Made by a program: the position numbers and the translations under genes. This document shows, one piece after another, positions 16,356 to 23,840 of a stretch of DNA of 64,000 nt (position 1 is the stretch's first letter; every line of letters starts with the position of its first letter). The stretch comes from Sanguibacter antarcticus (GTDB lineage Bacteria > Actinomycetota > Actinomycetes > Actinomycetales > Cellulomonadaceae), in NCBI RefSeq assembly GCF_002564005.1, contig NZ_PDJG01000001.1, positions 2,976,001 through 3,040,000 of the forward strand, read 5' to 3'. The notes below the pieces were generated by a model that did no database searches, was not told the DNA's origin, and was given only the letters and a program-made list of their open reading frames with translations.

Positions 16356-16721
16356 CTAGTTCGCGATAGTGACGAGGAGGAACTTCGATCCCTTGTCGTC
16401 TACGAGGTGGACGTCGGCGTTCGGGAAGGCGTCGGCGTCGAGGCCGTAGCCGATGAGCGGTAGTCCGTCGAGATCCTGTCCGGAGAACCTGATCGTCACG
16501 TCGGCGCCGTCAGGGCCGGGCGCCACGTCCGCATAGTGGACGACGATCGTGCCGTCGAACGGCAAACCGGTGTCGAGCATGCCGACCACGCGCGCGTGAT
16601 TCGCGATGGACTGGCCCGCGGTGAGCTCCTGGGTGTAGAGCCACTGCGCCCCGTTGACCGTGACGGCCGTGAGCGTGGCGGCGTAGTCCGTGTCGTTCTT
16701 GACCGAGACGATGAAGTCCAT
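16356..16721 (-). CDS. Unrecognised beta-rich protein, cassette partner
   Basis: A 121-aa acidic protein with no signal peptide or membrane segment. It alternates hydrophobic strands (FIVSVKN, TLTAVTVNG, GTIVVHYADV, ADVTIRFSG and KFLLVTIAN), so an all-beta sandwich is likely. Two strong Trp/Tyr and Asn-rich stretches (NGAQWLYTQEL) could bind ligand. It starts five bases after the stop of the 276-aa gene, so the two are one transcription unit closed by the hairpin at 16303. I do not recognise a family; a lectin-like, targeting or immunity role for its neighbour is only a guess. Confidence 0.7.
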   Translation of the reverse strand: MDFIVSVKNDTDYAATLTAVTVNGAQWLYTQELTAGQSIANHARVVGMLDTGLPFDGTIVVHYADVAPGPDGADVTIRFSGQDLDGLPLIGYGLDADAFPNADVHLVDDKGSKFLLVTIAN

Positions 16722-16726
16722 GACGT

Positions 16727-17557
16727 CTACCGCACCTTCGCGCTGTTCAGCGCGGCCTGGAGGGCGACGGCCTTGAGGTCGCCGATCTTCTTCTCGACCG
16801 CGGCGATGAGGGTGTCGAACACGGCGTTCGCGGTCGTGTAAGCCTCGGGTGTGATCTTTCCCGCGCTCAGCTGGTCGAGCAGGTCCAGCTCGCGCTGCTT
16901 GAAGACGGTGATCTGGTCCGAGTACAGGCGCACGAGCTGCTGCTTGACCTCAGACTGCGCCTGCTGGACGGAGAACTTCACCGAGTAGATGTAGAGGTAC
17001 TCGTAGATGTACTCGTTGTGGAAGAAACTTGTCGACTGGTAGCTTTCCGAGCTCACAGCAGCGAAGAGCTGCATGCCGTACCCGAGCGGCTTGTTCTGCA
17101 TGTTCGTCTTGAAGGTCAGCGCGCTCGACGTGCCGAAGCTGAGCATGATGCTGCTGAGGACGTTGAACACCTGCCCCGCGATGTAGAGCTCGAGGTTTGC
17201 CATCTCACCGATCGTCGGGCCGAGCTCGGCTTTTGCCGTGCTCACCCCGTCCTTGTCGACAGTTGCCCCGGCCGGCGGCTTTCCTCCAGTGAAGACCGCC
17301 TGGGAGATGGCGTCGATGATCCCCTTGAGGTTGTCCATGCTGAACGACTGCTCTTGCATGAAGTCGTAGTTCAGCCCCGACGTGATGTTCTTCGCGTCGG
17401 TGTAGCCGCTGTCCTTGTAGAACGCGGTGATCTCGGCGTCGACCTTGCTCTGCACGTCTGACGCCTTCGTCGAGAGCTGGTCCTCGAGCGAGTGGATGTA
17501 GTCACGGAACGCGCTCTCGCTCTTCTCGAGGTCTTTGATGGTTGGTGTCTTACCCAT
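16727..17557 (-). CDS. Unrecognised 276-aa helical/beta protein, possible pore-forming toxin-like
   Basis: The ATG at 17557 follows AGCAGGGGG and gives MGKTPTIKDLEKSESAFRDY. The first 130 residues are amphipathic helices. A hydrophobic segment follows (QVFNVLSSIMLSFGTSS, about 140-156), then an aromatic-rich core (FFHNEYIYEYLYIYSVKF), then a charged C-terminal coiled coil. There is no signal peptide. The order helix-rich half, VLSS hydrophobic segment, FAAVSSES then a beta/aromatic core loosely recalls Cyt-type or Evf-type cytolytic proteins, but I cannot establish homology. Lys/Tyr/Asn content is higher than in neighbours, suggesting acquisition. Same operon as the 121-aa protein. Confidence 0.72.
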   Translation of the reverse strand: MGKTPTIKDLEKSESAFRDYIHSLEDQLSTKASDVQSKVDAEITAFYKDSGYTDAKNITSGLNYDFMQEQSFSMDNLKGIIDAISQAVFTGGKPPAGATVDKDGVSTAKAELGPTIGEMANLELYIAGQVFNVLSSIMLSFGTSSALTFKTNMQNKPLGYGMQLFAAVSSESYQSTSFFHNEYIYEYLYIYSVKFSVQQAQSEVKQQLVRLYSDQITVFKQRELDLLDQLSAGKITPEAYTTANAVFDTLIAAVEKKIGDLKAVALQAALNSAKVR

Positions 17558-17621
17558 GGTGTGCCCCCTGCTGGTGCCAGCCGGACGGTCCGACCTGGCA
17601 CCTCCCACTCTCGTGACGCAG

Positions 17622-18293
17622 TCACGGACGAACATCACCAAAAGTGGCGATGTGGAGGGTGTTCGAGGCGTCCCACTCGGGCCCGGCCCGACGAGCGACC
17701 GCGACGGCAGCCAGCTGCGACTGCACCCCGAGCTTCACGAGGATCGACCGGATGTGGCTGCGGACCGTGTGCACCGAGTGGTGGGAGCCTGTGGCGATCG
17801 TGGCGGCCGACAGCCCCGCAGCAAGGCTCCTGAGCGTCACTCGCTCTGCATCGGTGAGCGTCGCCAGCGCGCAGTGCTCCGCGGCTCGTCGACGCACAGC
17901 CTCGCTGTCGTTCCGACACCGGCCTGCGAGCCCTAGCTCGACCAGGCCGAGCAGCACGAGGAAGGGCGCTGCTCGATCGAGGACCAGAGCGCCGCGGTCC
18001 ACGAGCGGGACGAGGCTCGACAGCGCCTGGACAGAGGTGACGACGACGACGCCGGGCCGGCCGAGGACAGTCGGCACGTCGAGGTGCACGGTGTCGATGT
18101 CGTCGTCGGTCACGACCACGTACCGGCCGCGCCACGCGACCTCGCGCGAGCACACCGCGCCCGGCTCCGCAGGCCACCCGCGATCGACGAGCGCTGTGAG
18201 GAGTGCGGACGCAAGAGCAGAGCGCAGCGGTGCGACCACTGACACGGCACACTGGGCCTCCGTCCGCGTGGCAGCTTCGGAGAGGTTGTCCAC
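17622..18293 (-). CDS. LuxR-type helix-turn-helix protein
   Basis: About 223 aa. The C-terminal 60 residues form a LuxR/GerE helix-turn-helix: LTDAERVTLRSLAAGLSAATIA, then HSVHTVRSHIRSILVKLGV. The N-terminal part has alternating Val-rich strands like a receiver-type fold (RYVVVTDDDIDTVHL and RPGVVVVTSVQALSSL) but no phospho-acceptor Asp motif, so it is probably a degenerate receiver. GTG 18293 is used; TTG 18299 is an equal alternative. It lies upstream of the 276-aa cassette with 64 bp between and could regulate it. Confidence 0.82.
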   Translation of the reverse strand: MDNLSEAATRTEAQCAVSVVAPLRSALASALLTALVDRGWPAEPGAVCSREVAWRGRYVVVTDDDIDTVHLDVPTVLGRPGVVVVTSVQALSSLVPLVDRGALVLDRAAPFLVLLGLVELGLAGRCRNDSEAVRRRAAEHCALATLTDAERVTLRSLAAGLSAATIATGSHHSVHTVRSHIRSILVKLGVQSQLAAVAVARRAGPEWDASNTLHIATFGDVRP

Positions 18294-18686
18294 GTGCAAG
18301 CCGTACCCGATGGCGATCGACCTGTCTGCCGCACGCCGCGCGTCCTGCGCAGCTCAGGACTCGGCCCGGGTGCGGTCGAGCGGCCGACCTCCGCGGCAGG
18401 ACGTAGGTTCGTCCCACACGACCAGGGAGGGACCATCGCTCAGAACAACACCGCCACCGCGATCCTCGGCATCGCCGTCGTGCTCGCCGTGGTCGGCATC
18501 TTTCAGCTCGTCAAGGGTCTCGTGCTCGTCGCCCGGTCACGCCGGGCCACGGTCCACGACCTGTTCGACGAGTGGCCAGCCGCCGCTCGTCGTCGTGGGG
18601 TCAGGGCCTACCGGACGAGCGCCGTCTGCGGCGCCGTGGCCGTCGTCGCGCTCGTGCTCGTCTCCGTGAGCAACACCCACCTCTGA
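18294..18686 (+). CDS. Small two-helix membrane protein, start uncertain
   Basis: Two membrane helices are clear: ATAILGIAVVLAVVGIFQLV and YRTSAVCGAVAVVALVLVSV, joined by a basic loop. The longest frame opens at GTG 18294, but its first 47 residues look non-coding and overlap the divergent LuxR gene's start. The best ribosome site, GGGAGGGA at about 18424-18432, points to codon ATC at 18435, a rare non-AUG start that would give an 83-aa protein. No family recognised. Confidence 0.55.
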   Translation: MQAVPDGDRPVCRTPRVLRSSGLGPGAVERPTSAAGRRFVPHDQGGTIAQNNTATAILGIAVVLAVVGIFQLVKGLVLVARSRRATVHDLFDEWPAAARRRGVRAYRTSAVCGAVAVVALVLVSVSNTHL

Positions 18687-18708
18687 CGCGAGAGCGCCAG
18701 CCGTCCCC

Positions 18709-19539
18709 TCAGGACGTTTGCGCGACGAGCGCTTCGGACTTCTCCCACAGGACCCGGGCGAGCTCGTCGTCGTACATCTCCGGCTTGACCTTTGTCGCGA
18801 TCGCGCGGGACTCGTAGTACGCGCCAGGCTCGAACGTCGATCCGGGGGTGCCCTGCGCGAGCCACACGAGCTGGTCTGCGCCCTTCTCAGGGCTGATCGT
18901 GAAGAGTCGCTTGAGCGGGGAGTGGTAGAAGAAGCGCATGACGTGCGTGGTGTCGCTCGCGAAGCTCGTGCCGACGACGCCCGGGTGGAACGAGACCGCG
19001 TTGATGCCCTGGTCGCCGAAGCGGCGCTGCAGCTCCCGTGTGAACAAGATGTTCGCGAGCTTGCCGTTCCCGTAGGCCCGCTGCGGTGCGTACGACGTGG
19101 CGTTCTGCAGGTCGTCGATGTTGAACCTGCCGAAGGCGTACGCAGCCCGGCTCGCCGTCTGGATGACGGTCGCGCGTCCGGCGACGAGCGCCGGCATGAG
19201 GAGCGTCGTCAGCAGGAAGGGAGCGAGGTGGTTGACCTGGAAGGTCTTCTCGTTCCCGTCGACGGTCAGTGCGCGCTCGCCCATGATGCCGCCGGCGTTG
19301 TTCGCGAGGACGTCGATGCGCGGGTATGCAGCGAGGAGCTCGGCAGCGAGCGTGCGCACCTGCGACAGGTCCGCGAAGTCGGCCACGTAGAACGGCACGC
19401 CGAGCTTCGTGGCTACCGCCTCGGTCTTGCTCGCGGAACGGCCGACGACGACGACGGTGTGGCCGCCACGGACCAGCTCTGCGGCAGCAGCCTCGCCGAT
19501 ACCGTCGCTCGCTCCGGTGATGATGATGGTCTTGGTCAT
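18709..19539 (-). CDS. Short-chain dehydrogenase/reductase
   Basis: A 276-aa classical-type SDR. The cofactor motif is TGASDGIGEAA, then NNAGG, the catalytic Ser in QTASRAAYAFG and the YxxxK pair in YGNGK. HPGVVGT follows as usual. The Arg/Ser after the first strand (GRSAS) suggests NADP(H). The long substrate loop with HHxxLKRLFTISPEKGA-like text resembles retinol dehydrogenase-like SDRs. It is 58 bp downstream of the HxlR regulator on the same strand, so the pair may be one operon. Confidence 0.93.
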   Translation of the reverse strand: MTKTIIITGASDGIGEAAAAELVRGGHTVVVVGRSASKTEAVATKLGVPFYVADFADLSQVRTLAAELLAAYPRIDVLANNAGGIMGERALTVDGNEKTFQVNHLAPFLLTTLLMPALVAGRATVIQTASRAAYAFGRFNIDDLQNATSYAPQRAYGNGKLANILFTRELQRRFGDQGINAVSFHPGVVGTSFASDTTHVMRFFYHSPLKRLFTISPEKGADQLVWLAQGTPGSTFEPGAYYESRAIATKVKPEMYDDELARVLWEKSEALVAQTS

Positions 19540-19597
19540 GGTGTTCCTTCAGGTCGTGACGGACAGGCGCTCGCGCCTCGGGGGTGGGATGTGGGGT

Positions 19598-20305
19598 TCA
19601 GGCGCTCGCGCTCGCGGTCGCGGTGGCGAGGCCGCGCAGCGAGGTCGCGTCGATGAGCTGGTGGACGGCTTCGGTGCTGCCGGTCGTGTGGACGCCTGGG
19701 AGCTGGTCGAGGGGGACACCACCGATGAGGCACGCCTTCCAGTCCTGGGTGGTGGCCGTGATCGTCGCGTCGACCGGGCCGGGCTCGGAGGACCTGCCGA
19801 CGTGTGTCGCGTCCGCAGACATCTGTGCCAGGTAGGTGACCGGCCGGGCGTCCGGGCGCCGGGAGTCGGTGAGGTCGAGCGCGACACGACGTTCGTCGAC
19901 GCACCCGGGGACGGGTCGCGCGTGGGCGCGCATCGCGAGGACCACGGTGTCTGGGCTCATGTCCGCGTCGCGCGGCAGCGCCGGCGACGAGACCGCCCAC
20001 ATCGACAGCGCCGTGTTGACCGCTTCGAGCTCGCGCCCCCACCCGGTGAGCTCGTAGACGTCGGCGCGCGCCGGTCCGGGCAGCTGGCGCCGGAGGGCGA
20101 TGCCGTGGGCCTCCAGGTCGTTCAGCCGCTGGGTGAGGACCGCAGGGCCGATGCCGATCGTGTCACGCTGGATGTCGGAGAAGCGCTTGGGGCCGAGCAA
20201 GAGCTCGCGCACGACGATCAAGGTCCACCGGTCACCGATGAGGTCGAGAGCGTGGGCAGCGGCGCAGCCGTCGTTGTACGAGCCGTAGGAGCGCCGGGAA
20301 GCCAT
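19598..20305 (-). CDS. HxlR family regulator with C-terminal SCP2-like domain
   Basis: A 235-aa protein. Residues about 10-105 are the HxlR winged helix: CAAAHALDLIGDRWTLIVVRELLLGPKRFSDIQ, then LTQRLNDLEAHG and the wing VYELTGWG. The remaining 120 residues resemble the SCP2/sterol-carrier-like module seen in some HxlR proteins (TYLAQMSADATHV, then DATITATTQDWKACLIGG). HxlR proteins sense reactive electrophiles or aldehydes. ATG 20305 has a TACGGT leaderless box six bases upstream; GTG 20311 is the alternative. It is divergent from a maleylpyruvate isomerase-like gene. Confidence 0.9.
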   Translation of the reverse strand: MASRRSYGSYNDGCAAAHALDLIGDRWTLIVVRELLLGPKRFSDIQRDTIGIGPAVLTQRLNDLEAHGIALRRQLPGPARADVYELTGWGRELEAVNTALSMWAVSSPALPRDADMSPDTVVLAMRAHARPVPGCVDERRVALDLTDSRRPDARPVTYLAQMSADATHVGRSSEPGPVDATITATTQDWKACLIGGVPLDQLPGVHTTGSTEAVHQLIDATSLRGLATATASASA

Positions 20306-20316
20306 TGACACACCGT

Positions 20317-20333
20317 ACTACGGTTCCAGTAGT
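20317..20333. promoter_or_regulatory. Inverted repeat ACTACGGTTCCAGTAGT, likely HxlR operator
   Basis: ACTAC and GTAGT flank a 7-bp centre between the divergent HxlR and maleylpyruvate isomerase-like genes and overlap the -10 region of the HxlR gene. HxlR/YodB operators are TACT-type inverted repeats with similar centre length. Inferred. Confidence 0.5.
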
Positions 20334-20393
20334 GTCGACTTCAGTATCCGTAGCGAAGCTGTGTCCGACGCCCGCAACCGCACCGGAGCCGAC

Positions 20394-21065
20394 ATGCGCA
20401 CCCCAGCAGCAGCGATCTGGCAGACCGTCCACACCGAACGACGACGCCTGGTCGCAGACCTGTCCGACCTCGAGGACGCGCAGTGGCGCACGCCCTCCCT
20501 CTGCCCAGGATGGGACGTCCACGACGTCCTCGCTCACCTCGTCGACACAGCACGAACGGGCAGGCTCGACTTCGTCCGCGGCCTGCTCGCCGCACGCATG
20601 AACTTCGACCGCGCGAACGAGCGCGGCATCGCCCGGCAGAAGCGGCACGACCCGAAAGACACGCTCGAGGCGCTCACGCACGCGACCAGCCTCACCCGGA
20701 CACCGCCAGCGAGCCTCGAGACCCGACTGGTCGAGGCGATCGTCCACGGCGAAGACGTCCGCCGCCCCCTCGGCATCGACGGAACATACCCAGAGCCGGC
20801 GATCGCCCAGGCGCTCGCCTACCAGCTGCGCACACCGGTCGCCTTCGGAGGCGGGCGCGAACGCGCGGCAGGCCTTCGGCTCGTCGACCGCACCACCAGC
20901 ACAGCATGGGGCACGGGCGACGACGTCGAAGCAGACGTCATCGACCTGCTCCTCGCCGTCTCCGGTCGACCTGTCCAGCAGAACCGGTTCGCCGGTGCCG
21001 GAGCAGCCCGCCTCGTCGCCGCAGCCACCCGCACGACCCCCGACCGGAAGGCACGCGACCGATGA
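20394..21065 (+). CDS. Maleylpyruvate isomerase-family (mycothiol-dependent) protein
   Basis: A 223-aa DinB-like four-helix protein of the MDMPI_N class: WQTVHTERRRLVADLSDLEDAQWRTPSLCPGWDVHDVLAHL at the start, LVEAIVHGEDVRRPLGI in the middle. The three His metal ligands expected in the family are visible (HTER, LAHL and VHGED). The enzyme class uses mycothiol as cofactor for isomerisation; most members have unknown substrates. The ATG at 20394 has CGGAG upstream and matches the family start, so the GTG at 20361 is not used. It overlaps a second paralogue by four bases (ATGA). Confidence 0.85.
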   Translation: MRTPAAAIWQTVHTERRRLVADLSDLEDAQWRTPSLCPGWDVHDVLAHLVDTARTGRLDFVRGLLAARMNFDRANERGIARQKRHDPKDTLEALTHATSLTRTPPASLETRLVEAIVHGEDVRRPLGIDGTYPEPAIAQALAYQLRTPVAFGGGRERAAGLRLVDRTTSTAWGTGDDVEADVIDLLLAVSGRPVQQNRFAGAGAARLVAAATRTTPDRKARDR

Positions 21066-22075
21066 GCACCGGAGCCCCCGGCACGGCAGGAAGCCAGGAC
21101 GCCTCTCTCTGGGCGCACGTCCGCACCGAGCGCGCTGCGCTCGCAGAAGACCTCGCCGGTCTCGCTCCAGAGCAGTGGCGCCGCAGCACCCTGTGCGGAG
21201 AGTGGGACGTCGAGGAGGTCGTCGCGCACCTCGTCGCTGCGGCGAGCCTGGGCCGGTGGCCGTGGGTGCGCAGCATCGTCGGGGCGCGTTTCCGTCCGGA
21301 GGTGCACAACCAGCGCAGGATGACCGATCACCGTGGCACGACGTCGGTCGAGACGCTGGAGCGCTTCCGCGCCATCGTGGGCAGCACGACAGCACCGTCC
21401 GGCCACACCTCGGCCTACCTCGGCGAGGTCCTCGTGCACGCTCAAGACATCCGGCGGCCGCTCGGGATCCGCCGGTCACCGAGCGTCGAGGCGCTGACGC
21501 CCGTGGCCGACTTCTACGCCCACACCAACTTCACGGTCCCGAGCCGGACGACCGCCGAGGGCGTGCAGCTCCGCGCTGACGACGGTCCGTTCGCTACGGG
21601 TACCGGCCCGCTCGTCACCGGGTCGACACTCGCTCTCGTGATGAGCATGGCCGGACGGGCGCCGTACCTCGACCTCGCAGCCGCCTGCACGCAGCTGGTC
21701 CATCTGAGCGTCCAGGTTCTGATCCCGGGTCGACACGCGCGCATATCCGATCGAAGCCATGCCGGAAATGTGCGGCGAACGTACCTCACAGCACATAGGT
21801 CTCGGACACGGGCCACGAGACACGACGCGCTCACTCGGACCTCAAAGTCGGGGACTGTCTCATGGACGGTCGTTCGTAGACAGTGGTCATGGTGTCACCA
21901 GCGTCATGACACAGAACGTGTAGTCGTCCGCGGCTCGCACGGTTGGGGGCCGCTTGGCGTCTGCCCAGCGCATCGAGGCATCGAGCCTCGGACACCGCCG
22001 AGGGCCGACGCCCGGTCGGGCCTGCCTACGACGACACGCGTGAGGCGACTCCCCAAAGGTCGTTGTCGTATCTGA
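21062..22075 (+). CDS. Second maleylpyruvate isomerase-family gene, 3' end replaced by mobile DNA
   Basis: Residues 1 to about 205 are a normal family member (WAHVRTERAALAEDLAGLAPEQW, CGEWDVEEVVAHL and LGEVLVHAQDIRRPLGI). After APYLDLA (about 21680) the frame enters a resolvase remnant on the other strand and reads on through non-homologous DNA to a stop at 22075, adding about 130 residues that look non-coding. The last roughly 15 family residues are lost. It is the right-hand edge of the native chromosome before the island; activity is uncertain. Confidence 0.7.
   Translation: MSTGAPGTAGSQDASLWAHVRTERAALAEDLAGLAPEQWRRSTLCGEWDVEEVVAHLVAAASLGRWPWVRSIVGARFRPEVHNQRRMTDHRGTTSVETLERFRAIVGSTTAPSGHTSAYLGEVLVHAQDIRRPLGIRRSPSVEALTPVADFYAHTNFTVPSRTTAEGVQLRADDGPFATGTGPLVTGSTLALVMSMAGRAPYLDLAAACTQLVHLSVQVLIPGRHARISDRSHAGNVRRTYLTAHRSRTRATRHDALTRTSKSGTVSWTVVRRQWSWCHQRHDTERVVVRGSHGWGPLGVCPAHRGIEPRTPPRADARSGLPTTTRVRRLPKGRCRI
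21674..21760 (-). pseudogene. Serine recombinase (resolvase) N-terminal remnant
   Basis: On the minus strand from an ATG at 21760 the frame reads MASIGYARVSTRDQNLDAQM then DQLRAGGCE. That is the unmistakable resolvase/invertase catalytic start (YARVST with the nucleophile Ser, and DQN). It stops being homologous at about 21674, exactly where the maleylpyruvate isomerase-like gene loses its own 3' end. The rest of the recombinase is gone. Confidence 0.8.
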
Positions 22076-22091
22076 ACTGTAGACTGAAAAA
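21761..22091. other. Gene-free junction DNA at island left end
   Basis: About 330 bases without a convincing gene. It holds a 32-bp motif (21892-21923) related to one at 28117-28148, and near its right edge a lower-GC segment with TAGACT about seven bases before the A-run preceding ATG 22092, a possible promoter. The stretch reads through in the extended frame of the gene ending at 22075. Confidence 0.4.
21892..21923 (-). repeat. 32-bp motif shared with 28117-28148
   Basis: By eye 25 of 32 bases match the stretch at 28117-28148, with the core TCACCANCGTCATGAC nearly identical. The copy at 28 kb is the 5' end region of an ISL3-type transposase, so this one may be the end of a deleted related element. 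Confidence 0.4.
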
Positions 22092-22952
22092 ATGGAATTC
22101 GTACCGTTCGATGCTTCAGAAGACGAGGTCGCGGCCAGGCAGGTGCTCCGCAGCGGCGTACCCACCTCGATGCGTGCGCCGATCACGAATTGGATCTGGC
22201 ATCAAATGGCATCGCCCCAGGGCTTCGTGAAGCCGTACGCAATGCACACGATCGAGAATAATCTTGACATATCATTCGGCTTTGACTCCACCTTCACCGG
22301 GGTCCTCGAAAAGAAGGTCTTCCTCACCCTGTTGGGGAAACGCGATGCGAGAAACCTATTGCGGATCGCCGATTGGCTGCTCGCCCAGGCGGGCTCTCGG
22401 GGGACAAAACATATCGCCCTTCAGGCTGTCCTGCGGCAAGGACGTTCGCAGTACGAAGTGGTGCTCCGCGACTCGTCTTACCGGCTGGCGCTACGGCTGC
22501 CTGAAGGTGTGCAGGCGGCGGCCGAGCAGGTGATGGATCTGGGAACGCCTGGCACCTTGTTGAGGAGGGCGTGGTCGAAGCTGTATGACATTGACCCCGA
22601 TCCAAGCGGCGCGTATTCAGCTGCTGTGAAGGCTGTCGAAGCTGCGGCACTCCCGGCGCTCGGGATCTCGAGACCCACTGCGACGATTTCTGACGCGGTG
22701 CGGGCGATTGAACGCAGGGAGGCCACTTGGCGCCTTCCGTTCAAGCGGGAGCACACCGAGTACCTGTCGCGAGATGTCCTGCTCGGCATGCTCAAATCGT
22801 TGTACCGAGGTCAGCGCGACCGCCACGGGAGCGACGCCTATTCGGACGTGACGCCCGAGGAGGCCGAGGCCGCCGTCCTGATGGCGGTTCCCCTCGTCGG
22901 TTGGTTCGCCCGTGGCCTCATTGAGGAGCGGGACGTCGCGACCTTCGGTTGA
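22092..22952 (+). CDS. Hypothetical protein, possible Abi/HEPN-like defence protein
   Basis: A 286-aa soluble protein. The N-terminus is charged (ASEDEVAARQVLRSGVPTSM). The C-terminal half (about 165-280) has the layout AYSAAVKAVEAAALPALG, then ATISDAVRAIE, then TPEEAEAAVLMAVPLVGWFARG. Helical modules with this layout end some abortive-infection and HEPN-like proteins; I cannot see the HEPN RxxxxH catalytic pair with certainty. GC and codon bias are lower than in the core genome. It lies alone between a resolvase remnant and phage-like genes, consistent with acquired defence cargo. Function unproven. Confidence 0.7.
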   Translation: MEFVPFDASEDEVAARQVLRSGVPTSMRAPITNWIWHQMASPQGFVKPYAMHTIENNLDISFGFDSTFTGVLEKKVFLTLLGKRDARNLLRIADWLLAQAGSRGTKHIALQAVLRQGRSQYEVVLRDSSYRLALRLPEGVQAAAEQVMDLGTPGTLLRRAWSKLYDIDPDPSGAYSAAVKAVEAAALPALGISRPTATISDAVRAIERREATWRLPFKREHTEYLSRDVLLGMLKSLYRGQRDRHGSDAYSDVTPEEAEAAVLMAVPLVGWFARGLIEERDVATFG

Positions 22953-23187
22953 CGCCGACCACGGCCAGCGGTGAGTAGCGACCCGGGCTGCCCTCGAAGA
23001 AGTGCACCAGTGAGGTTTTTCTCACCAGGGGGTTCGTCGGGTTCCTCGTTGGAGTGTGGTCAGGACGAACGTGGCGGCTAGCTTCGATCTTTCATCGGGC
23101 TCGTGAGGTGGGTCTTTTGGACGTTAAGGCGCCTGCTCGGGTGTGATTCCACTTTGTGGGTATGACGGATGGTCCCGTGTTGTCGGG

Positions 23188-23478
23188 TTAGGTGCCGGTT
23201 CCAGGCTCGGGTGGTCGCGCGGGGGTCATTGAGTCGGCGGTAATTCGTTCGATTAGCACGTCGAGGAGTTTCTCGGTCATCGAGAGTCGACTAGACAGTG
23301 CGCTTATCCGCGCCTGATCAATCCGAAAGAGAGCCGCAACGGTCTCGGGATCGGCCGTATCGACAACATCCCCGAAAGGTGCGGCCAGCCCCTCGACCTT
23401 TCCCTCGAGGAGGGAGGTCGCCTCGGTTCGCGCCTGGATCCACTCATTTTTGACGGCGACGAGATCATCATTGTTCAT
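23188..23478 (-). CDS. Small phage-like hypothetical protein, 96 aa
   Basis: MNNDDLVAVKNEWIQARTEA at the start, then a helical coiled-coil-like middle (ARISALSSRLSMTEKLLDVLIERI) and a Pro-rich tail. ATG 23478 follows GGGAGA. No recognisable family. Its size, position and ribosome site fit a phage or integrative-element accessory gene. Confidence 0.55.
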   Translation of the reverse strand: MNNDDLVAVKNEWIQARTEATSLLEGKVEGLAAPFGDVVDTADPETVAALFRIDQARISALSSRLSMTEKLLDVLIERITADSMTPARPPEPGTGT

Positions 23479-23697
23479 CTTGCATCTCCCTTGGCTCCGG
23501 CCTGCGTGCTAGGTACGCCCGAGCTCGACAGTTAGAACGTGGAGGTCGACTCGGCTGGATGGCGCTCCGGCCGGGATCGGCCGGGCGATCAACGATCTTG
23601 AGCGTACTCTCGGGTCGGCCTGCTTGGCACATGAGCCGACACGACCACACCGCCTTGGGGCCTCCGCGCATGCGTGAGGACCTGGTCAAGACGCAGC

Positions 23698-23726
23698 AAG
23701 GGCCCGGTCGAATTGACCGGGCCCTT
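23698..23726. terminator. Perfect 12-bp stem hairpin
   Basis: AAGGGCCCGGTC and GACCGGGCCCTT pair around GAATT. The stem is symmetric, so either strand could use it. It follows the phage-like genes on the minus strand. Confidence 0.6.
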
Positions 23727-23778
23727 GCTAACGCATGGAGTGTGGAAAAGCGCCTAGAATGGCTGCGTCATCTCCTCT

Positions 23779-23836
23779 GGGATGGCAGGCGCAGGACCCC
23801 CGCTGGGACATGCCATCCCCTAGAAAAGGCGGGGGT
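23779..23836 (-). terminator. Nested hairpins after the phage-like genes
   Basis: Two pairings compete: GGGATGGCA (23779-23787) with TGCCATCCC (23811-23819), and ACCCCCGC (23796-23803) with GCGGGGGT (23829-23836). The outer stem starts five bases beyond the stop of the 23841 gene, as a terminator would. Confidence 0.5.
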
Positions 23837-23840
23837 TCTG

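Larger units (their letters stand above)
23479..23840. other. Gene-free stretch with strong hairpins
   Basis: No convincing coding frame. It contains the perfect 12-bp stem at 23698-23726 and a nested hairpin complex at 23779-23836, both consistent with transcription stops below the 24442-23841 gene set. Confidence 0.5.

Noticed and set aside
22990..23040. Small hairpin GTGAG-GTTTTT-CTCAC as a terminator
   Set aside because: Stem is only five bases and no gene end is well placed; position is not diagnostic.
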